Of a stretch of 64,000 nt of DNA, positions 45,444-54,415 are shown piece by piece. A program made the translations under genes and the position numbers. The notes below the pieces were generated by a model, which did not search any database, was not told the origin of the DNA, and saw nothing but the letters and a program-made list of their open reading frames with translations. The stretch is from Massilia aurea (GTDB lineage: Bacteria; Pseudomonadota; Gammaproteobacteria; Burkholderiales; Burkholderiaceae_D), in contig NZ_JANUGZ010000003.1 in assembly GCF_024753205.1 (NCBI RefSeq), positions 124,001 through 188,000 of the forward strand. Direction: 5' to 3'. Within the stretch, counting starts at the first letter, position 1. Each line of letters begins with the position of its first letter.

Positions 45444-46165
45444 GCTACGCTCGCCAGCGTCGCCAGCGTCGGCAGTCCGGCGGTAAAGCGGTAGCCGGCG
45501 CCGCGCACGGTCTGGATGCGCTCGCCCTGCCCGTCCGCGCCCAGCGCCTGGCGCAGGCGCCCGACGTGCGTGTCGACGGTCCGTTCATCGAGCACTGCAT
45601 GACGGCCCCAGACCCGGTCGAGCAACTGCGGCCGCGAATGCACGCGCTCCGGGTGGCGCATCAAAAATGCCAGCAAGCGAAATTCGACGGGACCAAGCAG
45701 GATCGGACGGCCACCGGCACTCACTTGCAACGTGTCCGGATCGAGGTGCAGGCCACCGTCGCGCAAAGCGGCAGCGCCGGCGGGCGCCAGACGGCGCAGC
45801 ACAGACTGTGTGCGCGCCAGTAATTCGCGGGGGCTGAAGGGTTTGGTGACGTAATCGTCGGCGCCAGACTCCAGCGCCAGCACCTTGTCGGCCTCGGCGC
45901 CGCGCTCTGTGAGCATGATCACACCCATGCCGCGCGTGCTGGTGTGCGCGCGCAGGCGGCGCACGAGGGTTTCACCACTCTGGCCCGGCAACTCCCACTC
46001 GATCAGCACCAGGTTCGGCAAACCGCGCGCCATGCGTAGCAGCGCGCTTTCCGCATCAGGGCAACACTCGACCAGGTAACCGGCACTGCCGAAATTGAGT
46101 CTCAATAATTGCTGGACAGCAGGGTCAGGATCGACCGCGAGAATCTGGACTGGCATGGAAGGCAT
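45440..46165 (-). CDS. OmpR/PhoB-type response regulator with Asp-to-Glu phospho-site
   Basis: Two-domain regulator of 241 residues. The receiver (about 7-120) ends with the conserved Lys in DDYVTKPFSPREL. The phospho-acceptor position reads LVLIEWELPGQSG, so Glu56 replaces the Asp found in LLDWMLP-type receivers, and the acidic pair is D-P (AVDPDP). The winged helix domain (about 140-235) has EFRLLAFLMRHPERVHSR, DERTVDTHVGRLRQAL and IQTVRGAGYRF and looks functional. No histidine kinase gene is nearby. Upstream, an AT-rich stretch (46190-46258) and the terminator of the PEP-CTERM gene separate it from the nuclease operon. The TTG start of the longer frame is rejected in favour of the ATG at 46165. 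Confidence 0.88.
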   Translation of the reverse strand: MPSMPVQILAVDPDPAVQQLLRLNFGSAGYLVECCPDAESALLRMARGLPNLVLIEWELPGQSGETLVRRLRAHTSTRGMGVIMLTERGAEADKVLALESGADDYVTKPFSPRELLARTQSVLRRLAPAGAAALRDGGLHLDPDTLQVSAGGRPILLGPVEFRLLAFLMRHPERVHSRPQLLDRVWGRHAVLDERTVDTHVGRLRQALGADGQGERIQTVRGAGYRFTAGLPTLATLASVA

Positions 46166-46259
46166 ATGTAATGTCTGCGCGACAATACAATGACTATGCC
46201 CCAAGGATCAGATGTTTATAAATACAATTTCTTTAACGTATTTAGATGTTTAAAGAATA

Positions 46260-46297
46260 AATCCGGCGCAGCGGCCTGTCGGTCGCTGCGCCGGATT
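46260..46297 (-). terminator. Rho-independent terminator after the nuclease/PEP-CTERM operon
   Basis: On the minus strand AATCCGGCGCAGCG pairs with CGCTGCGCCGGATT around a 10-nt loop, followed by TTATTCTTT. It lies 18 nt after the stop of the PEP-CTERM gene. Confidence 0.8.
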
Positions 46298-46314
46298 GAT
46301 CGGAAGTGCGTGGA

Positions 46315-46917
46315 TCAGCCGCGCTGTTGCATACGGCGCGTGGCAACGATCAGCAGCAGACCGGTGGCCAGCAGCAGCCACTCGCCTGGTTCCGGGACTT
46401 CGGCGATCTGGGCAATCTGCACCAGGTCAGCCGCGTTCACCGTGACAGTGTCCGCCATGCCCGTGATCAGGTCGATCGTGAACAGTTCGGCGCCGGCGCC
46501 CAGGTACGCGTCAAAGGTGTCATTGAGCAGCGCAACGGTGAACAGCGTACCCAGCTGCTCATTGCCCATGTCAAACGCCACGTCGAATGAGAACAGCCCA
46601 CCGAAGGTCACTGCCTGCGTGAAGAAATTTTCGCCCGTGCTGTTGCCCAGGGCCGCCCCGGTAGCCACGGTACCGGTGGCATCACCCGCATATGTCGCAT
46701 CGCCCATGAAGCTGCCGCTGAAGTTGCTCAAACGGGCGATGGATTGACCCATATCGCCGCCACCGTTGAAGCCCAGGTCGAGAAAGCCGGTGCTGCCCGC
46801 AAACGATGACGTGTCGAGGGAAACCCGGTACAGCGGGCCGGCCAGCGCAGCAGGTGCGCCGACGGCGATCGAAAACGCCAGCATGGCGCGAAGGAACAGA
46901 GCGTAAAGGTTGTTCAT
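46315..46917 (-). CDS. PEP-CTERM sorting-domain protein, 200 residues
   Basis: Exported protein with a signal peptide ending PAALA-GP (about residue 26) and a beta-rich body full of Gly, Asp and Asn (LDLGFNGGGDMGQSIARLSN). The C-terminal tag VPEPGEWLLLATGLLLIVAT is followed by RRMQQRG, with a GEW variation after PEP. No Cys. It begins 12 nt after the extracellular nuclease gene ends, so the two form an operon closed by a strong terminator. The predicted exosortase-processed form would be surface- or matrix-linked; role unknown. Confidence 0.87.
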   Translation of the reverse strand: MNNLYALFLRAMLAFSIAVGAPAALAGPLYRVSLDTSSFAGSTGFLDLGFNGGGDMGQSIARLSNFSGSFMGDATYAGDATGTVATGAALGNSTGENFFTQAVTFGGLFSFDVAFDMGNEQLGTLFTVALLNDTFDAYLGAGAELFTIDLITGMADTVTVNAADLVQIAQIAEVPEPGEWLLLATGLLLIVATRRMQQRG

Positions 46918-46929
46918 GTTAATTCCTGA

Positions 46930-49908
46930 TCAGAGTGCGCCGGAGACCAGCTGCGGGGTGTAGGTAATGGACCGTTTGGCGCTATTGGTGAACGTGGTCG
47001 TGAAGGTGACGGTGGCGCCTGGTGCGACGCTTGCTTGCGGCAGCGTCAGGTAAGGCGCGCCGGCACGCATGCCACTGCTGTTGTCCAGCGTCACACCGCT
47101 CGGCAAGCCCTGCATGACGAAGTGCAGCGGGCCGGTGAGAGCCGTGGCGCTCGTGTTGGTGACGGTAACTTTACCGCTGTACTTGCCCGTGACGCGGTTG
47201 ATGGCGAAGCCGCCGATGTCCACATTGACCGATGCCGTGACATCGCTGAACGCCGGGGTCAGGTTCAGGCTGACCACCAGCGGATCGTGATCCGATGCGC
47301 GGTAGGCATTGTTGCGGTACGGATCCTGCACGGTATCGTTCAGGTTGTAGTCGATGGTTTCCGGCTCGTCGGCATTGCTGTGCCATTCGGCGGCGCCCAC
47401 CACTTGCGCGGCCAGCGAGCTGCTTGCCAGTGCGTGGTCGAGGTAGCCCGACAGGCCGTCGAACACGTACGAGTACGGCATTGCATTCGGGCGCACGAAA
47501 CGCTCGAGCAGGTTGACCATGCCGGCCACGCCGGTCAGGTGGTTGATCGGGCTTTCGAAGGCGTAGGCGTTCAGGTCACCGATGACCAGGACGTCCGGGT
47601 CGCCAGCGGCCGCGATCACTTGCGGGATGAAGTACGAGGTCAGGCGCTGGGCCTGCTGGGTACGGGTACGGTCCCAGCAACCTGCGCCGTTGCCCGGATC
47701 GGTATCGCCGGCGCCGGCGCCGCTGCAACCGCCCTTCGATTTCAGGTGGTTCACGACCACCGAGAACTTGCCGCCGCCATTGCTGGCCATGAAGGTCTGC
47801 GCCATCGGCGCACGGTTGTTGACGGCGTTGCCGTCCGACAGCGCACCGCCCACCAGCGACACGACCGACGGCTTGTAGATCATCGCGACGCGAATCGCAT
47901 CGGTACCAAGCGCAACCGGCTGTGGCACGACGGCATACTTGCCCGGCGCCGTGGCGGCGTTGAGCTGCTCGACCAGGTAGCCAACCGCGATGTCACGGTT
48001 GTTCTGGATTTCCATCAGGCCGACCACGTCGGCGTCAAGCGCGGCCAGCGACTTCACGATCTTGTCGCGCTGGCGGATGAATTCGGCCGTGTTGTCAGCA
48101 CCGCGGCAATTGCCGGCAGACGTCGAGTTGCCGATCGTGCAGCCCTGGCCGGTACGGCCCCAGGCGTCACGCCCGTCGGTGAACGTCGTGAAGAAGTTGA
48201 GCACGTTGGCGCTGCCGACCTTGATACCCGCCGGCACGATCGGCGCCGGGGTACGCTCATTGGTGCGCGCAAAGGTCGGGGCCATGGTCGGCTGCAGCTT
48301 GAAGCCAGCGCCGCCACCGCCCAGTGCGCCATAGTCGATGACGCCCGTCAGGTTGGTGACGGTGTCACCAACGCGCACGGTGCCATCGTCGGCCAGGTAC
48401 GGAATCACGGTCGGCGCGATAAAGATGCCATCGTCCAGCACGATCTGGTTGGCCTGGTGTTCCTGGTACAGCGCCAGGGCTTCAGGCGAGCCGAGTGGGA
48501 AGCGGTTGGTTGGATTTTCGCGGCGGCCATTGGCCAGGATCAGTTCGCCACGGTCACCAACGTTGCGGTTGCCATTCACGGTCAATGGCGACGCAAAGCG
48601 CACCAGCATGCCTTCGACACTGGCCAGATCCGCGTTCGGCAGCACGATATTGGTCGGTGTGACGGCCGGACCGGCGCCCAGGCGCTGCACGCCGGTGACG
48701 TTGGAAAATTCGGTATAGGTGCGGTTGGCGCCGGTTGGGCGGTATTCGACGATCGTGCCGGTCACGCGCACCAGTTCGCCGATCGGCGCATCGGTCGACG
48801 CACCAAACACATACAGGCCATCCGACGTCGACGGGTCGCCATCGCCTGCGGCATCCTGAATAAAGAAGCCGCTGCCGATCTTGGCCGTGATCACACCTTG
48901 CGTGGACTGGACCGTGCCGACATACGGGCTGGCTGCGCCCGAGCCCTGGATTGCAGGGATGCGCAATTCACCGGCGACATTGACGTTGACGGCGCAGGTT
49001 TCGGCGTCGCCGGCGGCGTTGCCGAACTGGATCTGGACCGGATAGCTGCCCGCGGCCAGCGTATCGGCGATGACAAGGCGCGCTTGGGCGCGCCCGCCAA
49101 CGGCGCCGGCTGCTGCGAAGTCGAGCAGGCTGATGCCGGGACGGGCGCCGGCGATGATGCTGGCGCTGTTGACGATGCTGTCGCCGTCGATGGCCGACAG
49201 GACGGTCGACGAACCGCTGCCCTGCGCGACCTGGACCGCCGCCGGGCAGGTCAGCACGATCGGCTGCACCACCGGACCGCCGCAGGCCTGGATGGCCGAG
49301 GCCATGCTGCGTGGGCCGGCCACGGGCGCGGCGGCAAAGTCGTCACGGTTGTTGTCGGTATCCTGACAGCCCAGTGCGGCGCGCTGGATCGAATTGACGG
49401 TCGACGGGGCCGGTGCTGGCGCGCCCTCGGCGCGGTTGGCGGTGCCAAAGCCCACCAGGTCGATCAGGTTCGTGCCATCGCCGGCCGGCATCTGCGTCGC
49501 GCTACCCGACAGCGCCACCTTGCCACCGCCTGCCGCCATGTCGAAGCTGGTGCTGGTAACGTCACCCGTGCCCACTGGCATGGCGTTGGACTGGGTGCCG
49601 CTGCGGCCGACCATCAGGAAATACTGACCGGGCTTGAGTTCCACGGCCGGCAGACGGGTGACCGACCCCCACGCAGTGCCGCTTGCCGACTGGTATTGCA
49701 AGCTCATGCCATCCAGACTGACTGGCGAGGAGCTGCGATTGAACAGCTCGACAAAGTCGTGGCTCCACTGACCGCCGGCATTGTTCGAATGGGCGTACAG
49801 CTGGCTGATCACAACGTCGCCCGGGGCAGCCGAAGCTGTCGCAGCAAAGCCCGCGATCAAGGTCGCCAGCAGCGTGCGCCGTGGCATGAAGGATGCAAAG
49901 GTGGTCAT
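46930..49908 (-). CDS. ExeM/NucH family extracellular endonuclease
   Basis: Secreted nuclease of 992 residues. It has a signal peptide ending ATASA-AP (about residue 26), a lamin-tail-type domain (VVISQLYAHSNNAGGQWSHD, about 30-150), Ig-like and OB-fold parts (VTGTIVEYRPT, about 410) and an endonuclease/exonuclease/phosphatase domain (about 560-880). Its metal and catalytic motifs are intact: VGLMEIQNN, VVNHLKSKGG, LVIGDLNAYAFESP and ASDHDPLVVSLN. The C-terminal region is beta-sandwich-like and carries no sorting tag. The ATG at 49908 follows AGGGA. Likely use: degradation of extracellular DNA in the matrix or for nutrition. Cotranscribed with a PEP-CTERM gene. Confidence 0.92.
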   Translation of the reverse strand: MTTFASFMPRRTLLATLIAGFAATASAAPGDVVISQLYAHSNNAGGQWSHDFVELFNRSSSPVSLDGMSLQYQSASGTAWGSVTRLPAVELKPGQYFLMVGRSGTQSNAMPVGTGDVTSTSFDMAAGGGKVALSGSATQMPAGDGTNLIDLVGFGTANRAEGAPAPAPSTVNSIQRAALGCQDTDNNRDDFAAAPVAGPRSMASAIQACGGPVVQPIVLTCPAAVQVAQGSGSSTVLSAIDGDSIVNSASIIAGARPGISLLDFAAAGAVGGRAQARLVIADTLAAGSYPVQIQFGNAAGDAETCAVNVNVAGELRIPAIQGSGAASPYVGTVQSTQGVITAKIGSGFFIQDAAGDGDPSTSDGLYVFGASTDAPIGELVRVTGTIVEYRPTGANRTYTEFSNVTGVQRLGAGPAVTPTNIVLPNADLASVEGMLVRFASPLTVNGNRNVGDRGELILANGRRENPTNRFPLGSPEALALYQEHQANQIVLDDGIFIAPTVIPYLADDGTVRVGDTVTNLTGVIDYGALGGGGAGFKLQPTMAPTFARTNERTPAPIVPAGIKVGSANVLNFFTTFTDGRDAWGRTGQGCTIGNSTSAGNCRGADNTAEFIRQRDKIVKSLAALDADVVGLMEIQNNRDIAVGYLVEQLNAATAPGKYAVVPQPVALGTDAIRVAMIYKPSVVSLVGGALSDGNAVNNRAPMAQTFMASNGGGKFSVVVNHLKSKGGCSGAGAGDTDPGNGAGCWDRTRTQQAQRLTSYFIPQVIAAAGDPDVLVIGDLNAYAFESPINHLTGVAGMVNLLERFVRPNAMPYSYVFDGLSGYLDHALASSSLAAQVVGAAEWHSNADEPETIDYNLNDTVQDPYRNNAYRASDHDPLVVSLNLTPAFSDVTASVNVDIGGFAINRVTGKYSGKVTVTNTSATALTGPLHFVMQGLPSGVTLDNSSGMRAGAPYLTLPQASVAPGATVTFTTTFTNSAKRSITYTPQLVSGAL

Positions 49909-50177
49909 GGATTCCCTGTTGGTTGTCGTGCAAGACATGCTTGCGGCATTCATTAACAAAATCATAGTAAATGCGCAAATTGACAACATGATGACGCCGC
50001 ATTAGTCCGAAGGAACTAATCTTCAGCATGCATACAACACAATTGGGAATTACTGTCTTGGGACGACCTCTAACGGACGAGCGAATTGCCGCCAGCGCAC
50101 GGCAGGCAGCATTCGTCGGTGTGGAAAAAGCGTGTGGCTGACCGGCGTTGGACCGGTGATACAGGCTTCGGTAACCC

Positions 50178-50239
50178 AGTAGCGCGTGGCGCTACTGCCG
50201 CTGATACCCGATCGGTCAAACCGACCGTCCGGGTATCAG
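50178..50239 (-). terminator. Tandem hairpins downstream of manC
   Basis: AGTAGCG/CGCTACT forms one hairpin (50178-50196). CTGATACCCGATCGGTC and CGACCGTCCGGGTATCAG form a second with an AAAC-type loop (50201-50239). There is no T-run, so termination may be factor-assisted. The rest of the 49909-50258 gap shows no gene; it holds the promoter side of the nuclease gene. Confidence 0.5.
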
Positions 50240-50258
50240 CGTAGTACGGCCTGGTGAA

Positions 50259-51677
50259 TCAGGCGCGCTTGTAGATATCTTCGAAGCGGACGATATCGTC
50301 TTCACCCAGATAGCTGCCGGATTGCACTTCGATGATGTGCAGTGGCAGTTTGCCCGGGTTTTCCAGACGGTGGTTCATGCCGATCGGGATGTACGTCGAT
50401 TCGTTCTCGGACAGCAGGCTGACCGTATCGCCGCACGTCACGCGCGCCGTGCCCGACACCACGACCCAGTGTTCGGCGCGGTGGTGGTGCATCTGCAGCG
50501 ACAGTTTTTCACCCGGCTTGACCGTGATGCGCTTGACCTGGAAACGGTCGCCCGCATCGATGCCTTCGTAATGGCCCCATGGACGATACACTTTGGTGTG
50601 GTGCAAGTGCTCGGTACGCTCTTTCGACTTCAGGTGTTCGACCACCTGCTTGACACGCTGCACCTGGCTCTTGCTCGTGACCAGCACGGCATCCTGGGTT
50701 TCCACGACGACGATGTCTTCGAGGCCCACCACGGCGACGATGCGGCTTTCGGCACGCACCAGCGAGTTTTTCACGCCATCCAGATAAACGTCGCCGCGCT
50801 GGGCATTGCCGTTGCTGTCCTTCGGCTGGGTTTCCCACAGGGCCGACCACGAACCGACGTCATTCCAGCCGATATCGGCCGGCACGACTGCCGCGTCGTG
50901 TGTGTGCTCCATGACGGCATAGTCGATCGAATCGGATGGGCAAGCCGAGAAGGCGGTTTCGTCGAGACGGCAAAAATCGAGGTCGCGATAGGCCGCATCC
51001 ATGGCCTGATTGGCGGCGGTGGCGATTGCCGGCGCGTGCTCTTCCAGCTCTTGCAGGTAGCGCGCGGCGCCGAACATGAACATGCCGCTGTTCCAGTAAT
51101 ACGTGCCTTCTGCAACGAAGCCTTCGGCAGTGGCCGCATCCGGCTTTTCGACAAAGCGCGCCACGTTGTAGCAATCGCCGCACTCGGCCACCGGCTCGCC
51201 ACGACGGATATAGCCGTAGCCGGTTTCCGGCGTTTTCGGCACGATGCCGAACGTGGCCAGCTTGCCGGCAGCGACCAGGCGCGTCGCGCGCTCGACCGCT
51301 TCACGGAATGCGGGAATGTTCTCGATGACGTGGTCAGCCGGCAGCACCAGCATGACGGCTTCGGGGTCGATCTGTTGCAGATGGTGCGCAGCCGCTGCCA
51401 CGGCCGGCGCCGTGTTGCGACCCACCGGCTCGAGCAGGATGCCCAACGGCGTGATGCCCACTTCGCGCAACTGCTCAGCCACCATGAAACGGTGGTCATT
51501 GCCGCACACTACCAATGGTGCCATCAATTCAGGCCAGTTTGTCACGCGCAAGGCAGTGTCCTGCAACATGGTTTTGTCGGCGACCAGTGGCAATAATTGC
51601 TTTGGCAGAACGGCACGCGACAGGGGCCACAGGCGGGTCCCGGCGCCGCCGGAAAGGATGACTGGATAAATCTTCAT
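50259..51677 (-). CDS. manC: Mannose-1-phosphate guanylyltransferase / mannose-6-phosphate isomerase
   Basis: Bifunctional type II enzyme for GDP-mannose synthesis, used for exopolysaccharide. The 472 residues have the nucleotidyltransferase part with VILSGGAGTRLWPLSR (about residues 7-22), FVEKPDAATAEGFV (about 172) and WNDVGSWSALWE (about 270). A C-terminal cupin isomerase domain follows with YRPWGHYEGIDAGDRFQVKR (about 362) and LSLQMHHHRAEHWVVVSG, providing metal ligands. Its start overlaps the stop of the upstream sugar nucleotidyltransferase gene by 4 nt. Confidence 0.95.
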   Translation of the reverse strand: MKIYPVILSGGAGTRLWPLSRAVLPKQLLPLVADKTMLQDTALRVTNWPELMAPLVVCGNDHRFMVAEQLREVGITPLGILLEPVGRNTAPAVAAAAHHLQQIDPEAVMLVLPADHVIENIPAFREAVERATRLVAAGKLATFGIVPKTPETGYGYIRRGEPVAECGDCYNVARFVEKPDAATAEGFVAEGTYYWNSGMFMFGAARYLQELEEHAPAIATAANQAMDAAYRDLDFCRLDETAFSACPSDSIDYAVMEHTHDAAVVPADIGWNDVGSWSALWETQPKDSNGNAQRGDVYLDGVKNSLVRAESRIVAVVGLEDIVVVETQDAVLVTSKSQVQRVKQVVEHLKSKERTEHLHHTKVYRPWGHYEGIDAGDRFQVKRITVKPGEKLSLQMHHHRAEHWVVVSGTARVTCGDTVSLLSENESTYIPIGMNHRLENPGKLPLHIIEVQSGSYLGEDDIVRFEDIYKRA

Positions 51678-52840
51678 GCGCTGGCTTTCTCTTTCTTTGA
51701 CTCGTTGGTGTCCGGGGTGTCCTTGCGACGCGAAGTGCGGCGATCACGTGCATTGAGCCACTCTTCGGAAGAATACTCGGAAGTGTGCTTCATCTCGCCA
51801 TTTCGGTCGACACTGTATTCCTTGAATACAATCATTTCATTTAATGTTACATCATGCAACACCCGGGTGTATTCAAACAAGACGCTGCGAACAACTTCGG
51901 CGCCTTCGCAGATGTGGCTGCCATGGCCAATCCAGGTCGGGCCCACGATGCGCGTGCCGGCTTCGATTTTGCAGCCGGAACCGATGTACACCGGTCCTTC
52001 GATCGTCGTACCTTCCCAGTCGATGCTGGTGTTCAGGCCAACCCAGAGACCCGGCTTGATCTGGATGCCCGGCACATGCATGTGGTTCACTTCACCGGTC
52101 AGTACCGTCTGCAGCACTTCCCAGTAGTCACTCATGGTGCCGATGTCGAGCCAGTTGAACGGCCGGCCCTGGGCATAGAACGGCAGGCCGCGCTCGGCCA
52201 GCAGCGGGAACAGGTCCGAGCCGATGTCGAACGAGACGCCCGACGGGATCAGGTCGATGACTTCCGGCTCGAAGATATAGATGCCCGTCGAAATGAAGTT
52301 GGACTTGGCATCGGCTTCGGCTGGCTTTTCCTGGAATTCCTGGATGCGGCCTTCTTCATCAGTCACGACCACGCCGTACGACGAGACTTTGTCCCATGGC
52401 ACTTCCTTGGTGATGACGGTGGCCATCGCGCCCTTGCGGCGGTGTTCCATCAGGGCAGCCTTCAGGTCGAGATCGATCAGTGCGTCGCCGCACAGCACGA
52501 CCGTGGTGTCGTCGAAGAAGCCGCCGAATTCCTGGATTTTCTTCATGCCGCCGGCCGAGCCGATCGGCATCGGCACGACTTCGCCGTCATCCTTCGTGTA
52601 GCCCTCGAACGAGTAGCCGATCTGGACGCCGAACTGCTCGCCTTCGCCGAAGTACTCTTCGATTTTTTCATGCAGCCAGCTGACGTTGACCATGATCTCG
52701 GAAATTCCGTTTTTGCGGAGGTGGTCGACCAGGTAGGCCATCACGGGCCGGCCCAGCAGCGGGATCATCGGTTTTGGCAGATCGTAGGTGAGTGGACGCA
52801 CGCGCGTCCCTTTGCCTGCGGCGAGAATCATGGCTTTCAT
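51674..52840 (-). CDS. NDP-sugar pyrophosphorylase (mannose-1-phosphate guanylyltransferase-like)
   Basis: Sugar-1-phosphate nucleotidyltransferase of 388 residues. The N-terminal Rossmann-like domain has MILAAGKGTRVRPLTYDLPK (residues 4-23), VVLCGDALIDLD (about 124) and FQEKPAEADAKSNFISTGIY (about 179). A left-handed beta-helix follows (IEGPVYIGSGCKIEAGTRIV, about 305). The C-terminus is a long charged tail rich in Lys, Arg and Glu. The ATG at 52840 follows AAAGGA. Similar to eukaryotic-type GMPP and glucose-1-phosphate transferases, so the base and sugar are not certain; the adjacent ManC is a separate, conventional GDP-mannose enzyme. Confidence 0.82.
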   Translation of the reverse strand: MKAMILAAGKGTRVRPLTYDLPKPMIPLLGRPVMAYLVDHLRKNGISEIMVNVSWLHEKIEEYFGEGEQFGVQIGYSFEGYTKDDGEVVPMPIGSAGGMKKIQEFGGFFDDTTVVLCGDALIDLDLKAALMEHRRKGAMATVITKEVPWDKVSSYGVVVTDEEGRIQEFQEKPAEADAKSNFISTGIYIFEPEVIDLIPSGVSFDIGSDLFPLLAERGLPFYAQGRPFNWLDIGTMSDYWEVLQTVLTGEVNHMHVPGIQIKPGLWVGLNTSIDWEGTTIEGPVYIGSGCKIEAGTRIVGPTWIGHGSHICEGAEVVRSVLFEYTRVLHDVTLNEMIVFKEYSVDRNGEMKHTSEYSSEEWLNARDRRTSRRKDTPDTNESKKEKASA

Positions 52841-52856
52841 TCGATGTTCCTTTGAA

Positions 52857-53855
52857 TTATTTGGCAGTGGTTTGGTAGCGCCATACATCGGCGCACATTT
52901 GAGCGACATCGCGTTCGGCGGTCCAGCCGAGTTCGTCGCGTGCCTTGGACGGGTCGGCGTAGCATTTCGCCACGTCACCCGGGCGGCGGTCGACGATCTG
53001 GTAGGCGACCGTGCGGCCACTGGCCGCTTCGAACGCACGAATCATTTCCAGGACGCTGTTGCCGCGCCCCGTACCGAGGTTGTACGCGACGATGCCCGGG
53101 CCCTTGGCCAGGCGGTCCAGCGTCTTGACGTGGCCGATGGCCAGGTCGACGACGTGGATGTAATCGCGCTGGCCGGTGCCGTCGGGGGTGTTGTAATCGC
53201 CGCCGAAGACAGACAGTTTCTCGCGCTGGCCATTGGCAACCTGGGCAATGTACGGCACCAGGTTGTTGGGAATTCCGCTTGGCTCTTCGCCGATCAGGCC
53301 GCTCTCATGGGCACCCACCGGATTGAAGTAGCGCAGCAGCGCAATGCGCCAGTCGGGCTGGGCCTTGGCCAGGTCTTGCAGGATCTCTTCGATCATCAGC
53401 TTGCTGCGGCCGTACGGGTTCGTGGCCGAGAGCGGGAAGTCTTCGCGGATCGGTACCGAGGCCGGGTCGCCATACACGGTGGCCGACGACGAGAACACGA
53501 GCGATTTGCAACCGAATTTGGCCATCGTTTCAAACAACACGACGCTGCCCGAGACATTGTTGTCGTAGTAACGCAGCGGCTCAGCGACCGACTCCCCCAC
53601 CGCCTTCAGGCCGGCGAAGTGGATGACCGCTTCCGGCTTGTGCTCGGCGAACGCCGCTTCCATCGCCGCGCGATCGCGGATGTCGGCTTCGACAAAGGCG
53701 AATGGCTTGCCGCTGATGCGCTGCACGCGGTCGCGTACCGACAATTGGGCATTGGACAGGTTATCGAGCACCACCACGTCGTGCCCTGCGCTTTGCAGTT
53801 CGACGACCGTGTGCGAACCGATGTAACCGATGCCGCCAGTAACGAGAATCTTCAT
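52857..53855 (-). CDS. galE: UDP-glucose 4-epimerase
   Basis: Interconverts UDP-glucose and UDP-galactose for polysaccharide synthesis. The 332-residue short-chain dehydrogenase/reductase has the NAD motif GGIGYIGSH (residues 7-15; Ile replaces the more usual Ala) and the catalytic YxxxK in YGRSKLMIEEIL (about 148-159). Also present are the epimerase segments FSSSATVYGDP (about 121), NLVPYIAQVANGQREKLSVF (about 200) and DGTGQRDYIHVVDLA. The ATG at 53855 gives MKILVTGG; the seven-residue extension upstream is rejected. It lies 16 nt upstream of the nucleotidyltransferase gene. Confidence 0.95.
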   Translation of the reverse strand: MKILVTGGIGYIGSHTVVELQSAGHDVVVLDNLSNAQLSVRDRVQRISGKPFAFVEADIRDRAAMEAAFAEHKPEAVIHFAGLKAVGESVAEPLRYYDNNVSGSVVLFETMAKFGCKSLVFSSSATVYGDPASVPIREDFPLSATNPYGRSKLMIEEILQDLAKAQPDWRIALLRYFNPVGAHESGLIGEEPSGIPNNLVPYIAQVANGQREKLSVFGGDYNTPDGTGQRDYIHVVDLAIGHVKTLDRLAKGPGIVAYNLGTGRGNSVLEMIRAFEAASGRTVAYQIVDRRPGDVAKCYADPSKARDELGWTAERDVAQMCADVWRYQTTAK

Positions 53856-53937
53856 GTGTTTGCTCTCTGCCTTCACTTTTTGTGATCGATTGTATGCAAT
53901 AGCCGTGATGCTTCCAGCTAATGCTTGATGCTATTTA

Positions 53938-53976
53938 CTGCTGCTGTTTGTTGCTGCTTGTTGCTGTTCGCTGCTG
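53938..53976. repeat. CTG/TTG triplet-type low-complexity tract
   Basis: About 39 nt of repeated CTG and TTG units (for example CTGCTGCTGTTTGTTGCTGC) upstream of galE. The wider gap 53856-54415 (560 nt) shows no convincing gene: the plus-strand frame across it is antisense to the heparinase gene at its far end. A GC-rich inverted repeat (GACACGCCGC with GCGGCGTGCC, 54371-54395) lies close to the heparinase stop but lacks a T-run. Confidence 0.6.
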
Positions 53977-54415
53977 GTGCGCGCGTTCTCGGAACGTGGC
54001 ACCGTTGTGCTTCGAACAACGGGACCGGCGCGATAGCCGGTTGCCGCGGTTGCGGCGCACCATGCCTAGAATACATCTGCTCGACCCGCGCACGATATCT
54101 TCGTGTGTACCCAACGAGAATTCGTGCCTGCCCGCCCCTTGCACGTGCAGGGCGCCGCAGTACGGATCGACGCCAGTTCGTGAGGCTGAGCCTTGTATAC
54201 AGGGTGCCGCAACATGGTTCGGGATGTCCTGCAGCCAAAGCTTATCTATTTTACAATGCATTGATCGATTCCGTGCGCACGCACGCGTGTGCACGGGGCA
54301 ATACTCATTCCCGCGCTCAAGATTGCACTGCAACATGAGGTTCAGAACGCGCCCTGCTCCCGGGTTTCGCAGCGACACGCCGCGTGCGCGGCGTGCCTTT
54401 GCTACGGGCAGTGCA

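Noticed and set aside
47035..49956. 973-codon plus-strand frame opposite the nuclease
   Set aside because: Shadow of the ExeM-type gene, whose catalytic motifs are all present on the minus strand.
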